DNA of 41,532 nt from DASZVN01 sp035547055 (GCA_035547055.1 DASZVN010000026.1:1-41532); one strand, 5' to 3'. Counted from the stretch's first letter, positions 1 through 8,470 are shown. Notes: generated by a model from the sequence alone, not told the origin. Numbers and translations: made by a program.

Positions 1-1200
1 GCCCTGGGCGTAGAGCGCGGCGACCGGCTCGGCGCGGAGCCACTTGCCCCGCGTCGCGCGGACCAGCGTCACCGGCACCGCGGGATCGACCTGGCCGATC
101 ACCGCGCGCACCATCTCGCCGCCCTGGTTGGCCTCGGCGACGAGGACGTCGGCCTCGACGGCGCGCCAGCACTCGATCGCGGCGCGGGCCCAGCGTTCCG
201 GCCGCGGCGTCAGCACGGTGTCGTCGCGGATCACCACCACCGCGCCGTCGCTCGTCCGCCCGCAGGCGACGATGCCGCAGGCGTCGCTCTTGCCGGTCCC
301 GCCGGCCGGCGGATCGACCGCGACCACGATCCGCCCGAGCGGCGGCGCCGCGCCGATCCGCGCGGCCTCGATCATGGCGCGCGTCCACAGGGCGTCGGCG
401 CGCTCCTCGACGATCTCGCCGTCGAGCTCCTGGCGGCCGAGCCGCGTGCCGGCATAGCGCTTGACCACCGCCTCCAGGAAGCCCGGCGCGAGGTGGTAGG
501 CGTTGGCCTGGGTCGGTGCCCGCGTCACCGCCGTCTTCGGATCCGCGACGAGCCGTCTGAGCAAAGGCAGCGGGCGCGGCGTGGTGGTGATGAGCTCGCG
601 CGGCGCCTCGCCGAGGCGCAGGCCGAATTGCAGCATGTCCCAGGTCTCCTCGACATGGTTCCACTTGGCCAGCTCGTCGGCCCAGGCGGCGGCGAATTGC
701 GGGCCGCGCAGCGACTCCGGATCCTCGGCGGAGAAGGCCTGTGCCACCGCGCCGTTCGGCCAGGTGAGGCGCCGCCGTGACGGCTCCCAGTCCGGCCGCT
801 CGTCCGGCCGATGGGCCGCGAGCAGGCCGGAGACGCCCTCGATCATCACGTCGCGGACGTCGGCGAAGGTCTCGCCCACCAGCGCGATGCGCCCGACCGG
901 CCCGGCGGCGAACGGCGCGCGGCCGAGCGCGAGCCCCCTCACCCACTCGGCGCCGGCGCGGGTCTTGCCGGCGCCGCGGCCGCCGAGGAAGAGCCACACC
1001 GTCCACGGCCCGCCGCCCTGCGCCGCGGCCGGCGGCATCTGCTCGGGCCGCCCCCAAAGCTCCCAGTCGGTCGCGACGGCCGCGAGCTCGCCGCTGGCGA
1101 GGGCGCCGAAGAACCGATCAGTCGTCCCCTTCCTGGCAGAGCGCTTCAAGGCGGCGCGCAAGATCAAGCCGGAGCGTGTCGAGATCCGCGAAGGCGCCAT
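1..1200 (-). CDS. Terminase large subunit (phage/GTA DNA packaging), 3' end beyond window
   Basis: The frame stays open on the minus strand from an ATG at 1200 to the window edge (400 codons), so the C-terminus is missing. It encodes the packaging motor ATPase/nuclease of a tailed phage or gene transfer agent. A Walker A motif GGRGAGKT lies at about residues 73-80, a Walker B-like stretch AAAWADE at about 170-176, and the start of the RNase H-like nuclease fold is seen as VAVDPPAGG near residue 300. The arrangement (GGRGAGKT-RAGAEW, then TTTPRP) resembles the GTA g2 type of terminase. The ATG overlaps the small-subunit gene by 83 bp; a TTG inside the overlap is an alternative start. It is expected to be cotranscribed with the small-subunit gene upstream. 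Whether this is a functional GTA or a prophage cannot be decided because portal and capsid genes lie outside the window. Confidence 0.88.
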   Translation of the reverse strand, partial: MAPSRISTRSGLILRAALKRSARKGTTDRFFGALASGELAAVATDWELWGRPEQMPPAAAQGGGPWTVWLFLGGRGAGKTRAGAEWVRGLALGRAPFAAGPVGRIALVGETFADVRDVMIEGVSGLLAAHRPDERPDWEPSRRRLTWPNGAVAQAFSAEDPESLRGPQFAAAWADELAKWNHVEETWDMLQFGLRLGEAPRELITTTPRPLPLLRRLVADPKTAVTRAPTQANAYHLAPGFLEAVVKRYAGTRLGRQELDGEIVEERADALWTRAMIEAARIGAAPPLGRIVVAVDPPAGGTGKSDACGIVACGRTSDGAVVVIRDDTVLTPRPERWARAAIECWRAVEADVLVAEANQGGEMVRAVIGQVDPAVPVTLVRATRGKWLRAEPVAALYAQG

Positions 1201-1690
1201 CGTCCACCTCTGCCGCGGCCGGCGGCGCGGTTGTTTCGAGCCGGCGCAGCTCCGCGAGCGTCTTCACCAGGGTCGCGAGCGTCCGCGCCGAACCGTCGAG
1301 CGCGCCGCGCCCGCCGCTGCGGCGAAGCAGCCGCTCGACCTTCGCCAGCTCCTGCTCCACCGCCCGGCGGATCCGCGCCGTCAGCGCCGCGCGGTCGACC
1401 GCCGCGGCCGCCGCATCCTCGGGCGGCGGCGGGGCGGACGGCGGTGCCGCGGCCTGCGCCTCCATCAGCGTGAGAATGTGGTTCAGCGTGGCGGCGCGCT
1501 CGACGGCGAGGTGCCGGCGCACCGAATTGGTGCGCCCCCGCATGACCCAGCCCCACTCCCGGGCGCGGCCGAACAGGGTGCGGGGCGCCATGTTCAGGCT
1601 CGGCGCGATCGCCTTCAGCGACTCGCCGTTCTCCTCGTAGCGCCGCCGCGCGGCCTCCTGCTGCTCGGGCGTGATCTCGATCCGCAGCAC
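1118..1690 (-). CDS. Putative terminase small subunit (DNA-binding)
   Basis: This is a 190-residue protein directly upstream of the large terminase, in the position of a small subunit that recognises DNA and hands it to the motor. The N-terminus (ITPEQQEAARRRYEENGESL followed by KAIA and a turn) looks like a helix-turn-helix of the phage small-terminase type. The middle is Ala/Pro-rich and the C-terminal half is a likely coiled coil (LRRLETTAPP, LDTLRLDLARRLEAL). I place the start at the GTG at 1690 because it has GGGAGGG just upstream. A longer frame reaches a GTG at 1777, but that codon overlaps the -10 hexamer of the promoter at 1779-1807 and cannot be in the transcript. The identity rests on position and HTH appearance; sequence conservation in this family is low. 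Confidence 0.66.
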   Translation of the reverse strand: MLRIEITPEQQEAARRRYEENGESLKAIAPSLNMAPRTLFGRAREWGWVMRGRTNSVRRHLAVERAATLNHILTLMEAQAAAPPSAPPPPEDAAAAAVDRAALTARIRRAVEQELAKVERLLRRSGGRGALDGSARTLATLVKTLAELRRLETTAPPAAAEVDDGAFADLDTLRLDLARRLEALCQEGDD

Positions 1691-1709
1691 CGCCGCCCTC
1701 CCAAACGAA

Positions 1710-1735
1710 AAGGCGGCCCCGCCGGGAACCGCCTT
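1710..1735 (-). terminator. Hairpin with T-rich tail in the terminase leader
   Basis: Read on the minus strand, AAGGCGG pairs with CCGCCTT, with an inner CCC/GGG pair closing the loop, and TTTTCGTTT follows. The shape is that of an intrinsic terminator. It lies between the promoter at 1779-1807 and the ribosome-binding site of the small terminase gene, so it could end transcripts coming from the MFS gene upstream or attenuate the terminase transcript itself. Confidence 0.5.
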
Positions 1736-1778
1736 CGCCCCGGCTTGCGTCCGAGGCACAATTCTGAAGTCTGGCACA

Positions 1779-1807
1779 ACCCTACCGGAGCAGCGTCACG
1801 CTGTCAA
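1779..1807 (-). promoter_or_regulatory. Sigma70-type promoter of the terminase genes, with a palindrome in the spacer
   Basis: On the minus strand TTGACA (1802-1807) is separated by exactly 17 bases from TAGGGT (1779-1784). The -35 is perfect and the -10 matches 3 of 6. A 13-bp perfect inverted repeat, CAGCGTCACGCTG at 1791-1803, fills the upstream part of the spacer and touches the -35, where a bound repressor would block polymerase. The expected transcript start is near 1772, leaving a leader of about 80 nt before the GTG at 1690. Confidence 0.6.
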
Positions 1808-1860
1808 GGACTATTTTCCGTGTAAGGTATTTTTTCTTGAAAAAGACGGTACGGCTGCCG

Positions 1861-3324
1861 TCACGCCGGTTCGCGCACCGCGGGACTGCCGGTGCGGAGC
1901 GGCCGCTCCTCCAGGCGCCACAGCGCCATGAGCGACAGCGCGAAGCCCACCGAGGTGCCGAAGAAGACGAGCTGGAACGCTTCGGCCAGCCCCGCACGCT
2001 GGTCGAGCGCGACCGCGGTGCCCCCCTGCACGACGTCACCGCCCAGCCGGACGGCGAGAATCGCCCCGACCACGCCGACCAGGATCGTGGAGGCGAGGTT
2101 GCGGGCGAAATTCAGCGAGGCCGTGGCGGCGCCGAGCTGGTCCCATTCGACCGCGTTCTGCAGCGCCACCGTCGCGACCGGCGGCACGGTGCCGAAGCCG
2201 AGGCCGATCAGCGTGAGCAGCGCCTCGACCGCGATCAGCCGCAAATCCCCGACCGCGACGCCGAGCGCCACCGTCCCCGCCAGCGCCAGCACCACCCCGA
2301 TCATCGGCAGGAGCTTGTAGCGGCGGACCCGGGCGGTGAGCTGGCCGGAAATCCCGGCGCCGATGTTGAAGCTGAACATCAGCGTCATCAGCAGCAGGCC
2401 GGAATGCGACGCGCTCAGCCCGACGACGAGCTGGAGGAACATCGGCACGAAGACGTTCAGCACCGTCACCGAGCTCGAGCCGGTGGCGTTGGCGAGGACC
2501 GCGAAGATGACCACGGGGTTGGACAGGACGCCGAGCGGCACCAGCGGCTCGGGCGCCCGCCGCAGCCTGACCGCGAAGCATACCCAGCCCATGGCCGACA
2601 GCGCCGCGAGGCCGAGAATCGGCGCCGAGACCCAGCCGAAGCGCTTGCCGCCGAGGTCGACCGCCGCCATCAGCGCCGCCGTCGCGACCATGACGAGGCC
2701 GGCGCCGAGAAGATCGAGCCGGTGCCGCCGCCCGTGCCGTGGCAGCCGCCGGAGCTGCACGCTCGAGAGCGCGAAGGAGAGGAGGCCGAGCGGCAGGTTG
2801 ACCCAGAAGATCACCGTCCAGTCGAGATATTGCGCGATCAGCCCGCCGAGCGCCGGCCCGAGCGCGCCCGCGCTCGCGAAGACGACGACGAAATAGGTGT
2901 AGTATCTGGCGCGGTCCTTCGGCGCGGCGATGTCGCCGAGGACGGTCATGGCGATCAGGATCAGGCTGCCGCCGCCGAGGCCCTGCACCGCGCGCCCGAG
3001 GATCAGGACGACGAGGCTCGGCGCCAGCCCGCACAGGATCGAGCCGGCCAGGAAGACGGCGATGGCCGCGAGCATGGTGATGCGGCGGCCATGGATGTCG
3101 CTGAGCTTGCCGACCACCGGCGTCACCGCGGTGCCGGTGAGGAGGTAGGCCGTCACCACCCACGGCAGGTTCGAGAGGTCGCCGAAATCCCGCCCGATGG
3201 TCGGCAGCGCCGCGCCGACGATGGTCTGGTCGATCGAGCCGAGGAACACCGGCAGCAGCACGCCGAGCGTGATCTTCAGCGCCTCGCGGTGTCCGAGGCG
3301 GGAGGACGGGTCCCTGCTGTCCAT
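1861..3324 (-). CDS. MFS drug:H+ antiporter, DHA2 (14-TM) family
   Basis: A 487-residue inner-membrane protein predicted to export drugs or other small molecules in exchange for protons. The first helix carries the DHA2-typical D in GSIDQTIVGAALP. Motif A follows as GKLSDIHGRR, and motif C as GPALGGLIAQYLDW in the fifth helix. The length and the number of hydrophobic stretches fit 14 transmembrane helices. I chose the ATG at 3324 (MDSRDPSS) because the residues before it (to a TTG at 3381) are basic and not conserved-looking; neither start has a strong ribosome-binding site. No partner membrane-fusion (EmrA-like) gene or regulator is adjacent. The substrate cannot be inferred. Confidence 0.9.
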   Translation of the reverse strand: MDSRDPSSRLGHREALKITLGVLLPVFLGSIDQTIVGAALPTIGRDFGDLSNLPWVVTAYLLTGTAVTPVVGKLSDIHGRRITMLAAIAVFLAGSILCGLAPSLVVLILGRAVQGLGGGSLILIAMTVLGDIAAPKDRARYYTYFVVVFASAGALGPALGGLIAQYLDWTVIFWVNLPLGLLSFALSSVQLRRLPRHGRRHRLDLLGAGLVMVATAALMAAVDLGGKRFGWVSAPILGLAALSAMGWVCFAVRLRRAPEPLVPLGVLSNPVVIFAVLANATGSSSVTVLNVFVPMFLQLVVGLSASHSGLLLMTLMFSFNIGAGISGQLTARVRRYKLLPMIGVVLALAGTVALGVAVGDLRLIAVEALLTLIGLGFGTVPPVATVALQNAVEWDQLGAATASLNFARNLASTILVGVVGAILAVRLGGDVVQGGTAVALDQRAGLAEAFQLVFFGTSVGFALSLMALWRLEERPLRTGSPAVREPA

Positions 3325-3426
3325 TTCTGAATCGTATCGCCGGTGGTGCGGAAGGAGGCGGCGTTTTTCGAGGAAGGTCAATCGGGACGCCCCGGCGCCC
3401 TCCTCCGCCCCCCGGGCCGACGACCG

Positions 3427-5226
3427 CTAGGCGTAATGGTTCTGCACCACCGCCTTGGCGATCTCCGGCGAATCGATGACGCCGACGACGCTGTCGGGGC
3501 GCGGGACCCCGTCGCCGTGGACGACCACGACGAAGCTGCGGCCGCGCCGCGCCATGCGCGAGATCACGTCGTTGAAGACGCTCTTTTCGCCGACCACCGC
3601 GAAGTCGGTCGCGAACACGTCGCCGAGCGTCTTGCCGAGGTCGCGTTCGCCGTAGCCGACGGTGCCGGCGCGGACATAGCCCATGATGCGGCCGTTGCCG
3701 GCGACGACGATATGCGTGCCCGGCGCCTGGGCGAGGTGGGCGAGCGCGTCGGCGACCGGCATCCGCGCCGGCAGCACGACGAAGCGGTCGTTCATCAGCT
3801 CCCCGGCCTGCTGCACCAGGTACATGTTGGTGTGGCGGATGGTCGGGATCGGGCGGCCCCGCTTGCGGAGCTTCACCGTGTAGATGTTCTCCACCACGAG
3901 CCGCCGCCGCACGCTGACCGCGATCGCCACCGCCAGCACCAGCGGGACGACCACCCCGTAGTCGCGCGTCATCTCGAAGATCATCACGATCGCGGTCATC
4001 GAGGCGCCGGTCGCGCCGCCGACCATCGCGCCCATGCCGACGACGGCGAACTGGTCGGCGGAAAATCCGACGGCCGGGAACAGCGCATGCCCGAGCGCGC
4101 CGACCGCGCCGCCGAGCGCCGCGCCGAGGAACAGGCTCGGCGAGAACACCCCGCCCGACGCGCCGGAGCCGAGGCTGACCGACGTCGCCACCGTCTTGCC
4201 GACGAACAGCGCCACCAGCACCGCGATCGAGAACGGCGTGCCGTCCAGGATATCCTGGACGGTGGAATAGCCGACGCCCTCGGTGTGGTAGTGCCCGGTG
4301 ACGAGCATGAAGCCGTACATCAGGCAGCCGAGGATCAGCATCCCGATGACGTTCTGGGTGTAGGCGTTGCCGGGCAGGCGCGGGAAGACGTCCTCGCACC
4401 ACGCGAGCAGGCGCACGAACGCCCAGGCGCCGACGCCACACAGCGCCCCGAGCACGGCGAAGCCGAGAAGCTGCAGCCCGTTGTTCGTCGCGCTCCAGGT
4501 CAACTCGGCGGTGTCGGGGACGGCGAACGCCGGCGACAGCCCGAGGACGATGCGCCCGATGAAGGTCGCGGTCGCGGTCGCCACCACGACCGGAAGGAAG
4601 GTGCGGTTGCTGATCTCGGGCAGCAGCAGCTCCACCGCGAACAGCACCCCGCCGAGCGGCGTGTTGAAGGTCGCGGCGATGCCGGCGCCGCCGCCGGCGG
4701 CCAGCAGCACGATCTTCTGCCACCGCGCGAGGCCGAGGAGCCGACCGAGCGTCGAGCCGAACGAGGCGCCGATCTGGACGATCGGCCCTTCGCGCCCGAC
4801 CGACGCGCCGCTGCCGATCGAGATCGCCGAGGCGATCGACTTGATGACGGCAACGATGCCGCGGACGTTGCCGTTGTTGTGGAAGATGGCGAACATCACC
4901 TCCGGCACGCCGTGGCCCTTGGCCTCCGGCGCGAAGGTCTTCACCACCCACACCACGATCAGCCCGCCGACGACCGGCACCAGGATGACGAAGGGGCCCC
5001 ACGGGCTCGGATGGGTGTACAGGCTGGTGTTGTAGTGGCCGGACAAGCGGCCGAAGAAGAAGAGGTTGTGAACGAAGGCGATCATGCCGCGGAACACGAC
5101 CGCGCCGAACGCGGCGACGACGCCGATCAGGAAGGCAAGCAGCGAGAGCGTCGGCAGCGCGACGGCCCTCTCCTCTGCCGGGGCTGGCGTGGCCGCGGCG
5201 GGCGTGGCGTGGGGTATGTCGGTCAT
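3427..5226 (-). CDS. ClC-family chloride channel/transporter with C-terminal CBS domains
   Basis: A 599-residue integral membrane protein that moves chloride (or another anion), probably in exchange for protons. ClC signatures are complete: GSGASVGREGP (selectivity filter and the gating glutamate) at about residue 140, GGGAGIAATFNTPLGG next, and GSGASGGVFSPSLFLGA near residue 355. About 150 C-terminal residues, from roughly 455, form a soluble region consistent with a CBS pair (LPARMPVADALAHL; VVGEKSVFNDVISRMARRG), which in this family binds nucleotides and gates transport. The gene stands alone between a DHA2 exporter and a divergent DUF4396 gene. The ATG at 5226 precedes a low-complexity Ala/Pro stretch, so a slightly later start is possible. 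Confidence 0.93.
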   Translation of the reverse strand: MTDIPHATPAAATPAPAEERAVALPTLSLLAFLIGVVAAFGAVVFRGMIAFVHNLFFFGRLSGHYNTSLYTHPSPWGPFVILVPVVGGLIVVWVVKTFAPEAKGHGVPEVMFAIFHNNGNVRGIVAVIKSIASAISIGSGASVGREGPIVQIGASFGSTLGRLLGLARWQKIVLLAAGGGAGIAATFNTPLGGVLFAVELLLPEISNRTFLPVVVATATATFIGRIVLGLSPAFAVPDTAELTWSATNNGLQLLGFAVLGALCGVGAWAFVRLLAWCEDVFPRLPGNAYTQNVIGMLILGCLMYGFMLVTGHYHTEGVGYSTVQDILDGTPFSIAVLVALFVGKTVATSVSLGSGASGGVFSPSLFLGAALGGAVGALGHALFPAVGFSADQFAVVGMGAMVGGATGASMTAIVMIFEMTRDYGVVVPLVLAVAIAVSVRRRLVVENIYTVKLRKRGRPIPTIRHTNMYLVQQAGELMNDRFVVLPARMPVADALAHLAQAPGTHIVVAGNGRIMGYVRAGTVGYGERDLGKTLGDVFATDFAVVGEKSVFNDVISRMARRGRSFVVVVHGDGVPRPDSVVGVIDSPEIAKAVVQNHYA

Positions 5227-5449
5227 GGCTCGGAAGGCCGGCGGCCGCAGTCGGGGAACGGCCGGGCCATGCGCATGACGGCTCCGGCTGGCCGTTGCGC
5301 ATCGATCCGGCGCGCGTGAGGTGTGAACGGTACGTCGCCGTCCTGCACCGTCGGGCAGTCGAGGTCAAGGCGGACGGTCCGCGCCTGCAGGGGACGGAAC
5401 CGGCGCCCGGCCGCCCGCTTCTCCTGGCGGACCCGCGATCGAAGCAGAC

Positions 5450-6169
5450 ATGGACCCGACCCCCGCGACGTTTCCCCTCGGTCTTCACCTCCTCGCCTCG
5501 GCATCGGTGGCGCTGGGCGGACTATGTGCCGCCGCCATCGCCGTCGACGAATGGCGCCGCCCGCAACGCATGTGGATCATGAACGCGGTATGGCCGCTGA
5601 CGGCCCTGTTCGGCAGCGTGCTGTGGCTCGCGGCCTACGGTGCCTGGGGCCGCTCCGCGAAATCGCCGGCGGCCGACGCGCGCCGGCCGCCGTTCCCGGC
5701 GATGGTGCTCAAGGGATCGAGCCATTGCGGCGCCGGCTGCACGCTCGGCGACATCGTCGCCGAGTGGCTGGCCTATGCGGCGCCGGTGGTCGCGCTCTGG
5801 TTCGGCTGGCGGCACGTGTTCGCGGAGAAGACCTTTGCCGTATGGATCCTGGATTTCCTGCTCGCCTTCCTGATCGGCATCGCCTTCCAGTACTGGACGA
5901 TCGCGCCCATGCGAAACCTCTCCCTATGGCGGGGAATCGGGGCGGCCCTGAAGGCGGACATCGCTTCGATCACGGCCTGGCAGGTCGGGATGTACGCCAT
6001 GATGGCGCTCATCCAGTTCGCCTGGTTCCGACCGGCGTTCGGCGGCATCGCACCGGTCGCGAGCCCGGAATTCTGGTTCGCGATGCAGGTCGCGATGCTG
6101 GCCGGCTTCGCCACCTCCTATCCCGTGAACTGGCTGCTGATCCGGGCAGGCTGGAAGGAGGAAATGTGA
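5450..6169 (+). CDS. DUF4396 membrane protein
   Basis: A 239-residue protein with five or six hydrophobic segments and the Cys-containing signature SSHCGAGCTLGD at about residues 89-101 that marks the DUF4396 family. The family is of unknown function; members often sit near metal or copper handling genes, but nothing of that kind is adjacent here. The two cysteines and the histidine next to a membrane segment could bind a metal; this is inference. The start at 5450 is the first ATG, with no strong ribosome-binding site. It is divergent from the ClC gene across about 220 bp in which I see no clear promoter. Confidence 0.8.
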   Translation: MDPTPATFPLGLHLLASASVALGGLCAAAIAVDEWRRPQRMWIMNAVWPLTALFGSVLWLAAYGAWGRSAKSPAADARRPPFPAMVLKGSSHCGAGCTLGDIVAEWLAYAAPVVALWFGWRHVFAEKTFAVWILDFLLAFLIGIAFQYWTIAPMRNLSLWRGIGAALKADIASITAWQVGMYAMMALIQFAWFRPAFGGIAPVASPEFWFAMQVAMLAGFATSYPVNWLLIRAGWKEEM

Positions 6170-6248
6170 GAAGGAGATCGACCCCGATCACGAGGGCCGT
6201 CTTGCCCCCCGCTCTCCCCCGGCGTTAGCCTTCCGGAAAAGCCGGGCA

Positions 6249-6344
6249 TTCAAATCGGGCCTGTCCGATTTGAACACTGTGATGCAATCGGGCCTGCCCG
6301 ATTTGAACACTCTGGGTGCTGAACTTGGGCAAGCCCAAGTTCGG
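6249..6344. repeat. Composite palindromic repeat, copy 1
   Basis: Three stem-loops in a row. Two share a CGGGC-CT-GCCCG type core (6249-6274, one wobble pair; 6286-6303), and the third is a perfect palindrome around GGGCAAGCCC (6321-6342). The third is identical over 24 bases to 30134-30157, which is also preceded by a palindrome with the same CGGGC-CT-GCCCG core. The tract lies just upstream of the first MetE-like gene and encodes nothing obvious. Confidence 0.85.
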
Positions 6345-6397
6345 CCTCCTGTTTCGCGGTCGAACCCGGCACGCGTTCCAACCATGGGAGGCCACCG

Positions 6398-7642
6398 ATG
6401 ACTGACCGTATCCTCACGAGCCATGTGGGCAGCCTGCCGCGGCCGCAGGCGCTGCTCGACCTCAGCCAGAAGAAGACGCTCGGCAAGGCCGTCGACCAGG
6501 CCGAGTTCGACCGCGTGCTGAAGGAAGCCGTCGCCGAGGTGGTGCGGCGGCAGAAGGAGGTCGGGATCGACCTCGTCAACGACGGCGAGCTCGGCCACAC
6601 CATGGGCTGGGCCTATGATTTCGGCGCCTGGTGGTCCTACGTGGTGCGCCGGCTCGGCGGGCTCGAGATCGTCGAGACCGGCCTCTGGGCGACCGAGCTC
6701 TCGGCCCACACCAGGGCGCCGATGGCGCCGAACGATTTCGTCGTCGGCAACTGGGTCAGCCGCCGCGACATGGCGCGCTTCCAGGACGCCTACATGGATC
6801 CGGCGTCGGGCTGCGCGCTGCCCGAGCAGTTCATGACCGGGCACAGCCCGCTCGCCTCCGGCCCGATCAGCTATCGCGGCCAGGCCGAGATCAAGCGCGA
6901 CATCGACAACCTCAAGGCCGGCCTCGAGGCCGCGGGCCTGCCGCTCGAAGGCGCGTGGATGAACGCCATCGCCCCGGCGAGCTGCGCGCGGGTGCCGACC
7001 AACCACTACAAGAGCGAGGAGGAGCTGCTCTACGCCTGCGCCGACGCCATGCGCGAGGAATACAAGGCGATCATCGACGCCGGCCTGATCGTGCAGCTCG
7101 ACGACCCCGCGATCGGCGAGAACTGGGACCAGCAGGAGAAGGAGCCTTCGGTCGAGGGCTATCGCCGCTACACGATGATGCAGATCGAGGCGCTGAACCA
7201 CGCGATCAAGGGCCTGCCGGCGGACAGGATCCGCTTCCATTTGTGCTGGGGAAGCTGGCACGGCCCCCACACCACCGACATCCCGATGAAGCACATCGTC
7301 GACCTGATGCTGAAGATCGACTGCGACTACTATTCGTTCGAGGCCGGCAATGCGCGGCACGAGCACGAGTGGAAGGTGTGGAAGGACGTGAAGCTGCCCG
7401 CGGGCAAGAAGATCCTGCCCGGCGTCGTCAGCCACTCGACCAACCTGATCGAGGATCCTGAGCTGGTGGCGGACCGCATCTGCCGCTTCGCCGAGTGCGT
7501 CGGCCGCGACAACGTCATCGCCTCGACCGACTGCGGCCTCGGCGGCCGCGTCCACCCCCAGATCGCCTGGGCCAAGCTGGAGGCGCTGTCCCAAGGCGCC
7601 GAGATGGCGACCCGCCGCCTCTGGCAGAAGGCGGCGGCGTAA
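6398..7642 (+). CDS. MetE C-terminal-domain-like zinc methyltransferase (copy 1)
   Basis: A 414-residue single-domain relative of the catalytic half of cobalamin-independent methionine synthase. The zinc ligands expected from MetE are visible: H-x-C in FHLCWGSWHGPH, a Glu in the SFEAGN segment, and the final Cys in STDCGLGGR. The N-terminal TSHVGSLPRP is also typical. It lacks the MetE N-terminal domain, so it may not use folate in the classical way. Related short enzymes include core-MetE proteins and epoxyalkane:coenzyme M transferases, so the methyl or alkyl donor and the thiol acceptor are unknown. GGGAGG precedes the ATG at 6398. A second copy of the same length lies at 39469-40713. Confidence 0.88.
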   Translation: MTDRILTSHVGSLPRPQALLDLSQKKTLGKAVDQAEFDRVLKEAVAEVVRRQKEVGIDLVNDGELGHTMGWAYDFGAWWSYVVRRLGGLEIVETGLWATELSAHTRAPMAPNDFVVGNWVSRRDMARFQDAYMDPASGCALPEQFMTGHSPLASGPISYRGQAEIKRDIDNLKAGLEAAGLPLEGAWMNAIAPASCARVPTNHYKSEEELLYACADAMREEYKAIIDAGLIVQLDDPAIGENWDQQEKEPSVEGYRRYTMMQIEALNHAIKGLPADRIRFHLCWGSWHGPHTTDIPMKHIVDLMLKIDCDYYSFEAGNARHEHEWKVWKDVKLPAGKKILPGVVSHSTNLIEDPELVADRICRFAECVGRDNVIASTDCGLGGRVHPQIAWAKLEALSQGAEMATRRLWQKAAA

Positions 7643-7691
7643 AGACGCCGCGCGCCGGGCGCCCCCCTCCACCATGCTCAGCATGGTCCCC

Positions 7692-7760
7692 CCTCCCCCG
7701 CCGACGCGGGGGAGGATTCCCTTGCCGCAGCGTCAATCCTCCCCCGCGAAGCGGGGGAGG
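7692..7760. repeat. Pair of CCTCCCCCGC/GCGGGGGAGG hairpins
   Basis: Two 10-bp perfect stems with loops of 4 and 3 bases (7692-7715 and 7738-7760) are separated by 22 bases and followed by a purine-rich GGCGAGCGCAGCGAGCC tract. This is a dispersed repeat type frequent between genes of alphaproteobacteria. It lies downstream of the MetE-like gene and could serve as a bidirectional transcript end, though no T-run is present. Confidence 0.75.
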
Positions 7761-7822
7761 CGGCGAGCGCAGCGAGCCGGAGGGGGCCCGTCGCTCGTTC
7801 TTTGAAAAGGACACTCCAGATT

Positions 7823-7895
7823 TCGTAGGGTGGGCACCGGAAACGGCCGATGCCCACGTCTGACGTCGGCCGTGGGCATGCTGCGCATGCCCGCT
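7823..7895. repeat. Dispersed GTAGGGTGGGC...TGCCCACG repeat, copy 1
   Basis: TCGTAGGGTGGGC at 7823 is followed by TGCCCACGTC at about 7851 and further GGGCAT/ATGCCC palindromes up to 7895. The same two blocks occur at 39403-39433. The unit is an imperfect inverted repeat. Here it separates the end of the first MetE-like gene from the cupin gene. Confidence 0.6.
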
Positions 7896-7913
7896 CTGCA
7901 AGAAAGGCTCACC

Positions 7914-8309
7914 ATGGACATCGCGCGCTCAGGCTCCCAGCCGTCCCGGGACGGCGACCCGCGATGGTTCGTCGGCCCGGTCCGGATCGAGCCCTTGTTC
8001 AACCCGTTCGACAAGGCGCGGGCGCAAGGCTCGCGCGTCACCTTCGAGCCCCGCTCCCGCACCAACTGGCACACCCACCCGCTCGGCCAGATCCTCGTGA
8101 TCGTCTCGGGCCTCGGCCGCGTCGGACGCTGGGGCGGCCCGGTCGAGGAGGTCCATCCGGGCGACGTCGTCTGGTTCGCGCCGGGCGAAAAGCATTGGCA
8201 CGGCGCCGGCCCGACCAGCAGCATGGTGCACCTCGCCGTCCAGGAGGCCGAGAACGGCAGCGTGGTCGAGTGGATGGAGCCGGTCAGCGACGAGCAATAC
8301 GGCGGCTGA
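7914..8309 (+). CDS. Small cupin-domain protein
   Basis: A 131-residue single-cupin protein. The first cupin motif reads NWHTHPLGQILVIVSGLGRV, with two histidines and a Gln where many cupins have Glu; the second is HPGDVVWFAPGEKHWHG. This HxH...Q...H arrangement is that of the metal-binding small cupins often labelled (R)-mandelonitrile lyase-like or associated with carboxymuconolactone decarboxylases. Substrate and reaction are unknown. The start at 7914 has AAGAAAGG upstream; the open frame extends farther 5' but only through repeat sequence. It follows the MetE-like gene on the same strand after about 270 bp of repeats, so it is probably transcribed separately. Confidence 0.8.
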   Translation: MDIARSGSQPSRDGDPRWFVGPVRIEPLFNPFDKARAQGSRVTFEPRSRTNWHTHPLGQILVIVSGLGRVGRWGGPVEEVHPGDVVWFAPGEKHWHGAGPTSSMVHLAVQEAENGSVVEWMEPVSDEQYGG

Positions 8310-8470
8310 CTTAGCCGCTCAGCGCCGGAAGAACAGGTCGGGCAGCAAGGTCGCGATCGCCGGGCGAAGCGCTAGCATCGCATTGCGATAGAACCAAACG
8401 GGAGGCGGGCTTGAGGCCTGATGATGAAAGCCTGCGCCGAAAATAGCGGAGGAGCGCGATGGTGGCAAGG

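Noticed and set aside
1118..1777. Longer small-terminase frame starting at the GTG at 1777
   Set aside because: That codon overlaps the -10 hexamer of a good promoter and the first 29 codons span a terminator-like hairpin; the GTG at 1690 has a ribosome-binding site.
1740..1860. Possible tRNA or small RNA between the terminase and MFS genes
   Set aside because: No cloverleaf can be drawn; the sequence is explained by a promoter and leader.
1837..3330. Long plus-strand open frame opposite the DHA2 transporter
   Set aside because: Its translation is rich in Arg, Asp, His and Gln, the typical mirror of a GC-rich membrane protein; the minus strand has clear MFS motifs.
2036..5488. Minus-strand open frame of 1150 codons across the MFS and ClC genes
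   Set aside because: It overlaps two real genes in another frame and is made of Arg/Gly/Ala-rich low-complexity sequence.
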